Shown here: piece after piece, positions 59,996 through 64,000 of the stretch
Layout of the letters: every line of letters starts with the position of its first letter
Position numbering within the stretch: the first letter of the stretch is position 1
From: Flavobacteriales bacterium UBA7878
GTDB lineage: Bacteria; Bacteroidota; Bacteroidia; Flavobacteriales; Schleiferiaceae
DNA length: 64,000 bases
Assembly (NCBI GenBank): GCA_002501205.1
Contig: DLRW01000037.1
Location: 1-64,000, forward strand
Direction: 5' to 3'
The notes under the pieces: model-generated
What the model was told of the DNA's origin: nothing
The model's input: only the letters and a program-made list of their open reading frames with translations
Database searches by the model: none
Position numbers and translations under genes: made by a program

Positions 59996-60400
59996 TTAAC
60001 TTCCAAGTTTATAGCCAATCCAAGCCATAGGGATATAGGCCAGGATAAGATCAGTAGCATTAAACCATGCTGGGGATGGTAAGTCTATGACCATTTTCGC
60101 TCCACCAATCAGAAAGAAAACACCTATTAAAAGCGCAAGGGCTAATTTTTGGCGAACAGCAATTTTGGTACATACAAATGCGCCAAATAAAGTTCCCAAG
60201 GCATGGGCCAGGAAAGGCATAAGAAAATGCTTAGGTTCAAAAAGGTGCATGCTTGCACTAAGGCCTTCCATGGTACTATTGTCTACACCTTCCGGCAAAG
60301 GGATTAAGGAGCCGCCATAAACAACAATTAACATATTTAGTACACCCCCTAAAAAGGCACCGACGATTACAGCGATTACGTTTCGTAGAATTGGATTCAT
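59996..60400 (-). CDS. Small membrane protein of unknown function (134 aa)
   Basis: It has four hydrophobic segments (about 5-30, 58-78, 85-105 and 112-132) with Gly-rich helix faces (VIVGAFLGGVLNMLIV, LAHALGTLFGAFVCTK). No domain that I recognise. The stop codon abuts that of the convergent symporter. It is separated by 58 bases from the downstream end of the MarR gene and may be read through from the oxidative-stress operon, as no terminator lies between. Confidence 0.65.
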   Translation of the reverse strand: MNPILRNVIAVIVGAFLGGVLNMLIVVYGGSLIPLPEGVDNSTMEGLSASMHLFEPKHFLMPFLAHALGTLFGAFVCTKIAVRQKLALALLIGVFFLIGGAKMVIDLPSPAWFNATDLILAYIPMAWIGYKLGS

Positions 60401-60458
60401 AAGCTTCGTTTAAGAAACCTAAGGTATCAATTTAAGAAATCGCCTCTGTGAAGAATTT

Positions 60459-60923
60459 CTACTTCATGCTGTTCAACTGTCCTTCTAAGCTGTCTACCAA
60501 TTTGAAAAGGCTCTGCTGAAAGTCCTTAAGATCTTGGGCATCAATCTCTGAGCCTTGGAAGCTGGACCATATTTTACCTGGAATCTCCAGAGCAGGCTTA
60601 TGCAAGTCTTTTCCTTTTTGGGCTAAGCGGATTTTCACGCTGCGCTCATCACTTTGAGATCTTTCCCGGTGGATGATGCCCTTGGCTTCCAAACGCTTTA
60701 AAAGGGGAGTTAGGGTATTGGTTTCCAAATGCAGTTCTTTGGAAATTTCATTAACACTGCGCTCGTCTTTTTCCCATAAGACCAGCATTACGAGGTATTG
60801 GGGATAGGTTAAATCCAGTTCCTGTAAATGAGGTGTATAGATTTTGGTCGTCATGCGAGAAGCTGCATAGAGCGGAAAGCATAACTGATTGCGCAGAAAA
60901 AGGAGTTCCTCCGGATTAGGCAT
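60459..60923 (-). CDS. OhrR-like MarR family regulator
   Basis: A winged-helix repressor of 154 residues. The start is ATG 60923, which places the reactive Cys in NQLCFPLYAASR at position 15, the same place as the peroxide-sensing Cys of OhrR. The recognition helix and wing are LTPLLKRLEAKGIIHRERSQ with SDERSVKIRLAQKG, the MarR signature. Oxidation of Cys15 by organic peroxides should release DNA. It is the third gene of the doxX-gpx-marR operon (overlap of 8 bases with gpx) and most likely represses that operon at the palindrome at 61850-61861. Confidence 0.88.
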   Translation of the reverse strand: MPNPEELLFLRNQLCFPLYAASRMTTKIYTPHLQELDLTYPQYLVMLVLWEKDERSVNEISKELHLETNTLTPLLKRLEAKGIIHRERSQSDERSVKIRLAQKGKDLHKPALEIPGKIWSSFQGSEIDAQDLKDFQQSLFKLVDSLEGQLNSMK

Positions 60924-61407
60924 GACCAAGGGTTTTTTGAATATCCTCTTCCATACTCAAAGGTTCGGTGGTGGGAGCAAAGCGCTTTACGGGATTCCCT
61001 TGGGCATCAATTAAGAACTTGGTGAAATTCCATTTGATGGCATTGGTTAGGGTGCCAGGTAAAACCTTTTTTAAATGCTTAAAAAGTGGGTGCGCGTTTT
61101 TACCATTTACATCCACCTTGGCAAACATAGGGAAGCTTACGCCATAATTTACGGAGCAAAATTCTTCAATGTCGGCGCTGCTGCCCGGCTCTTGTCCGGC
61201 GAATTGATTGCAAGGAAAACCTAAAATCTCCAAACCCTGGGCATGGTATTTCTGATAGAGTTCTTCCAGGCCTTCATATTGTGGGGTTAGTCCGCATTTA
61301 CTAGCGGTATTCACAATTAGTAGGGTTTTACCCTGATAGTTTTCCAAACTAACTTTTTCGCCTTTTAAAGTTTCGGCTTCGAATTGATAAATGCTGGAAT
61401 TGCTCAT
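60916..61407 (-). CDS. Glutathione peroxidase family (thioredoxin-dependent type)
   Basis: It reduces hydroperoxides. The peroxidatic Cys38 is in VNTASKCGLTPQYEGL; the catalytic set is completed by Gln72 in FPCNQFAGQEPG and Trp126-Asn127 in IKWNFTKFLI. A second Cys (Cys66) in GFPCNQF and Cys84 suit the thioredoxin-linked bacterial type that uses Cys in place of Sec. The start at 61407 (MSNSSIYQFEAETLKG) is chosen because the open frame upstream runs through the DoxX gene. It overlaps the DoxX stop by 4 bases. Confidence 0.9.
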   Translation of the reverse strand: MSNSSIYQFEAETLKGEKVSLENYQGKTLLIVNTASKCGLTPQYEGLEELYQKYHAQGLEILGFPCNQFAGQEPGSSADIEEFCSVNYGVSFPMFAKVDVNGKNAHPLFKHLKKVLPGTLTNAIKWNFTKFLIDAQGNPVKRFAPTTEPLSMEEDIQKTLGHA

Positions 61408-61829
61408 GATTGTTTTTTGGATTTTAGTTTTTTCAAATAAGGAAATGCCCCGCTCGACCAAAGGGCCCAAAGGATAAGTACGGGTTGAAAGAATAAGCGA
61501 ATCAATCGTTTTTGATCCGTATCCAAGCCAAAGGCATCAATGCCATTGGTATATTGAGAAATATTACCTGGGAAAATCAGAATATAGAAAATGGCCAGGG
61601 CAATGCCCACTTTGGCTTTTTGCTTGATCCAGAAAATCAAGGCCAAACCTAAACTGATTTCTACCACTCCGGAGGCCAGTACCACAAAATCCATAAATGC
61701 AGGATCTGTTGGTAACCAGCGCGGAACTTGGGCTAAAAATTCTTCACGCTGAAAGCTGAGGTGACCTATTCCCGCCAAGGTCATGGCTGCCCCTAATAGT
61801 ATTCTAAAGATATTTTGAAGGTATCGCAT
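61404..61829 (-). CDS. DoxX family membrane protein (141 aa)
   Basis: It has four transmembrane helices with the DoxX opening RILLGAAMTLAGIGHLSFQR, a central GVVEISLGLALIFW and FYILIFPGNISQYTN, and a long charged C-terminus. DoxX-like proteins in this context assist in handling reactive species, for example with thiol peroxidases; the molecular role is not settled. It is first in the peroxide operon, with the promoter and operator directly upstream. The ATG at 61829 is chosen since the upstream in-frame codons run through the operator. Confidence 0.85.
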   Translation of the reverse strand: MRYLQNIFRILLGAAMTLAGIGHLSFQREEFLAQVPRWLPTDPAFMDFVVLASGVVEISLGLALIFWIKQKAKVGIALAIFYILIFPGNISQYTNGIDAFGLDTDQKRLIRLFFQPVLILWALWSSGAFPYLKKLKSKKQS

Positions 61830-61849
61830 TTTAAATCGTTTAAGATTAT

Positions 61850-61861
61850 ATCGTGCACGAT
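61850..61861. promoter_or_regulatory. Operator palindrome of the peroxide operon
   Basis: ATCGTGCACGAT is a perfect 12-base palindrome. It begins 1 base after the -7 element of the leftward promoter, so bound protein would block transcription start. The MarR/OhrR-like regulator encoded in the operon is the obvious candidate. Confidence 0.6.
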
Positions 61862-61862
61862 G

Positions 61863-61893
61863 CAAATGTAAAATGAATTAACATCCTCACAAA
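61863..61893 (-). promoter_or_regulatory. Promoter of the doxX-gpx-marR operon
   Basis: On the minus strand TTTG (61890-61893), exactly 19 bases, then TACATTTG (61863-61870): a complete Bacteroidota promoter with ideal spacing. Confidence 0.75.
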
Positions 61894-62043
61894 AGGATTG
61901 GATGTTTTTTCTTTCGAGGGTAGAAGGAGAACTGTAAAGTGTTCTATTCTAATGATTGATTTTCAACGAACTTAGACTTTGTTTTTGATTCATATTTAAC
62001 AGGATTGCTCACTAATTAGCGATTGAAATGCTTTTACAATACC

Positions 62044-62051
62044 TAATTTCG
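62044..62051 (+). promoter_or_regulatory. Likely promoter element of uvrB, near-leaderless
   Basis: TAATTTCG matches TAnnTTTG at seven of eight positions and ends 4 bases before the ATG, suggesting a transcript starting at or next to the start codon. Confidence 0.35.
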
Positions 62052-62055
62052 CGGC

Positions 62056-64000
62056 ATGGCACAAGAATTCGAAATTCAATCGGAATACAGTCCTACCGGA
62101 GATCAACCGCAGGCGATAAAGGAACTGGCCGCTGGGCTAGTAGAAGGGGAGCGTTATCAAACCCTATTAGGGGTAACAGGATCTGGTAAGACTTTTACCG
62201 TTGCCAATGTGATCAAGGAGATTCAAAAGCCCACTCTGGTTTTAAGTCATAACAAAACTTTGGCCGCTCAGCTGTACTCGGAATTCAAGCAGTTTTTCCC
62301 GAATAATGCAGTAGAGTACTTTGTGTCCTACTACGATTATTATCAACCGGAGGCCTATATCCCCACTACCGGAACCTATATTGAGAAGGATCTCAGTATT
62401 AATGATGAAATTGAAAAACTACGCCTTTCCACTACCTCGGCCTTATTGTCGGGTCGTCGTGATGTATTGGTTGTGGCCTCGGTTTCTTGCTTATATGGTA
62501 TTGGTAACCCTGAATCCTTCAACCAGCAGGTAATTGAAATTGAAGTGGGGCAGGTGATTGCGCGCAATAAGCTTTTATATGCCTTTGTGAATGCCCTATA
62601 CAATCGTACTGCCGCTGAGTTTACTCGTGGTAGCTTCCGCGTGAAGGGCGATACTGTAGATATATTCCCGGCTTATGCCGATACCGCCTTCCGCATTCAT
62701 TTTTGGGGCGATGAGATAGAGCGCATTGAACGCTTCGATCCTTCCAATCGTGAAGTATTGGAAACCTTTGAACAGGTGCGCATTTTTCCGGCCAACATCT
62801 TTGTGACCGGCAAAGAGTCCTTGCAAAAGGCCATTCATCAAATTCAGGATGATATGGTGGCGCAGGTGGATTTCTTCAATAAGCAAGGTCGACCTTTGGA
62901 AGCCAAGCGACTTCAAGAAAGAACGGAATTCGATTTGGAGATGATTCGTGAATTAGGCTATTGCTCAGGGATTGAGAACTATTCACGTTATTTGGATGGC
63001 CGGGCACCGGGCACTCGTCCATTCTGCCTTTTAGACTATTTCCCGGATGATTATTTAATGGTAATCGACGAAAGTCATGTTACCGTTTCGCAGGTGCGCG
63101 CCATGTATGGTGGGGATCGCTCCCGGAAGGAAAACCTGGTTGAATATGGTTTCCGCTTGCCGGCAGCGATGGACAACCGACCCTTAACCTTCGATGAATT
63201 TGAAAGCCTGCAAAACCAGGTGATCTACGTAAGTGCCACTCCAGCCGACTATGAATTAGAGAAAAGTCAGGGTGTAGTAGTGGAACAGTTAATTCGCCCT
63301 ACGGGCTTATTGGATCCTCGTATTGAAGTGCGTCCGGTGCAAAATCAGGTCGATGATCTGATGGAGGAGATTAATAAGCGCACGGAATTGGATGAGCGCG
63401 TTTTAGTAACTACCCTTACCAAGCGAATGGCGGAGGAATTAACAAAATACCTTACGCGATATGGTGTGCGATGCCGTTATGTGCATTCGGATGTAGATAC
63501 CCTGGAACGGGTAGAGATAATGCGTGATTTACGCCTGGGTCTTTTTGATGTATTGATCGGCGTGAACCTTCTTCGTGAAGGCTTGGATTTACCCGAAGTT
63601 AGCCTGGTAGCTATTTTGGATGCTGATAAAGAAGGTTTCCTGAGAGCTGAAAGGTCCTTAGTGCAAACAGTGGGTCGGGCTGCCCGAAATGTGAATGGCT
63701 TGGCGATTATGTATGCGGATAAGATGACCGACAGTATGCAACGTACTATTGATGAAACCAATCGTCGTCGCGCTATTCAACAACAATACAATGAGGATCA
63801 TGGTTTGAAGCCAACCGCATTGAAGAAATCCACCGATTCTATTTTACCCGGTTCCAAGAAGGATCACAATCCCTACCGTAGCAATTTGATTGTACCCAAG
63901 GCAGCAGAGGAAAACGCCGTTTACCATTCGCGAGAAGATATGCGGAAGGGCGTAGATAAGATTCGCCGCAAAATGGAAACTGCTGCCAAATCCCTTGATT
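62056..64000 (+). CDS. uvrB: Excinuclease ABC subunit B, 3' end cut by window
   Basis: UvrB is the damage-verifying helicase-like subunit of nucleotide excision repair. The ATG at 62056 begins MAQEFEIQSEYSPTGDQPQA. Walker A is GVTGSGKTFT (39-48), the beta-hairpin region is YYDYYQPEAYIPTTGTYIEK, the helicase motifs include ILDADKEGFLRAERS and QTVGRAARNVNG. The frame is open to the last base of the window, giving 648 codons; only about 15-25 residues of the C-terminal UVR domain appear to be missing. No anomaly is seen. Confidence 0.97.
   Translation, partial: MAQEFEIQSEYSPTGDQPQAIKELAAGLVEGERYQTLLGVTGSGKTFTVANVIKEIQKPTLVLSHNKTLAAQLYSEFKQFFPNNAVEYFVSYYDYYQPEAYIPTTGTYIEKDLSINDEIEKLRLSTTSALLSGRRDVLVVASVSCLYGIGNPESFNQQVIEIEVGQVIARNKLLYAFVNALYNRTAAEFTRGSFRVKGDTVDIFPAYADTAFRIHFWGDEIERIERFDPSNREVLETFEQVRIFPANIFVTGKESLQKAIHQIQDDMVAQVDFFNKQGRPLEAKRLQERTEFDLEMIRELGYCSGIENYSRYLDGRAPGTRPFCLLDYFPDDYLMVIDESHVTVSQVRAMYGGDRSRKENLVEYGFRLPAAMDNRPLTFDEFESLQNQVIYVSATPADYELEKSQGVVVEQLIRPTGLLDPRIEVRPVQNQVDDLMEEINKRTELDERVLVTTLTKRMAEELTKYLTRYGVRCRYVHSDVDTLERVEIMRDLRLGLFDVLIGVNLLREGLDLPEVSLVAILDADKEGFLRAERSLVQTVGRAARNVNGLAIMYADKMTDSMQRTIDETNRRRAIQQQYNEDHGLKPTALKKSTDSILPGSKKDHNPYRSNLIVPKAAEENAVYHSREDMRKGVDKIRRKMETAAKSLD

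Overview
The window is a stretch of Bacteroidota chromosome, most likely from the Flavobacteriales (Cryomorphaceae/Schleiferiaceae type). Direct support comes from promoters of the TTTG-N19-TAnnTTTG form, secreted proteins carrying type IX secretion (T9SS) C-terminal signals of both type A and type B, a DnaX clamp loader without the zinc module, and a DUF1599/folP/cdaA/BT_3928/tpiA/prmA neighbourhood typical of the phylum. Most of the window is dense housekeeping and cell-envelope DNA. The first 3.5 kb is clearly different: gene-poor, AT-rich and repeat-bearing.

Region by region. 1-0.8 kb: the 3' end of a tRNA-Asp, followed by at least four decayed tandem copies of its 3' half plus terminator, with a GIY-YIG nuclease gene lodged among them. 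0.8-3.5 kb: a candidate accessory patch with a possible three-hairpin small RNA, an unrecognised 226-residue protein, a Cas2-like (SinR-type) protein and a DUF2188 protein. 3.5-5.8 kb: a degenerate receiver-domain protein convergent with ComEC. 5.9-14.8 kb: a leftward operon DUF1599, DoxX-like, OppB-like permease, tpiA, prmA and a 1474-residue secreted protein. 14.8-16.4 kb: folP and cdaA. 16.4-20.4 kb: a MacA/MacB-permease/TolC export operon. 20.5-25.5 kb: icd with an M15 peptidase, and dnaX. 25.6-34.4 kb: two large T9SS-secreted surface proteins flanking the rpsF-rpsR-rplI operon.

34.5-41.1 kb is a leftward run of secreted or membrane proteins with an unusual concentration of peptidases: a MepA-like lipoprotein, an S41 peptidase and an archaemetzincin, plus a hydrolase-like protein and a TPR protein. 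41.2-45.8 kb holds a second, isolated MacB-type permease, a remarkable phosphodiesterase-TPR-sulfotransferase fusion and a small T9SS protein. 45.8-53.5 kb holds lhgO, a PhnP-like hydrolase, a conserved unknown, and an operon of glmM with two class-V PLP enzymes. 53.7-60 kb runs rightward: TPR protein, DUF368, aroE, a DUF349 protein and a bile-acid-type symporter. 60-61.9 kb is a compact oxidative-stress operon (DoxX, glutathione peroxidase, OhrR-like MarR regulator) whose promoter is overlapped by a perfect palindrome. The window ends inside uvrB.

The most interesting places are the tRNA-Asp repeat array with its GIY-YIG gene and the following patch with the candidate small RNA and Cas2-like gene; the phosphodiesterase-sulfotransferase fusion; the peptidase cluster; and the autoregulated peroxide operon. 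Family assignments rest on reading motifs by eye; no database search was run.
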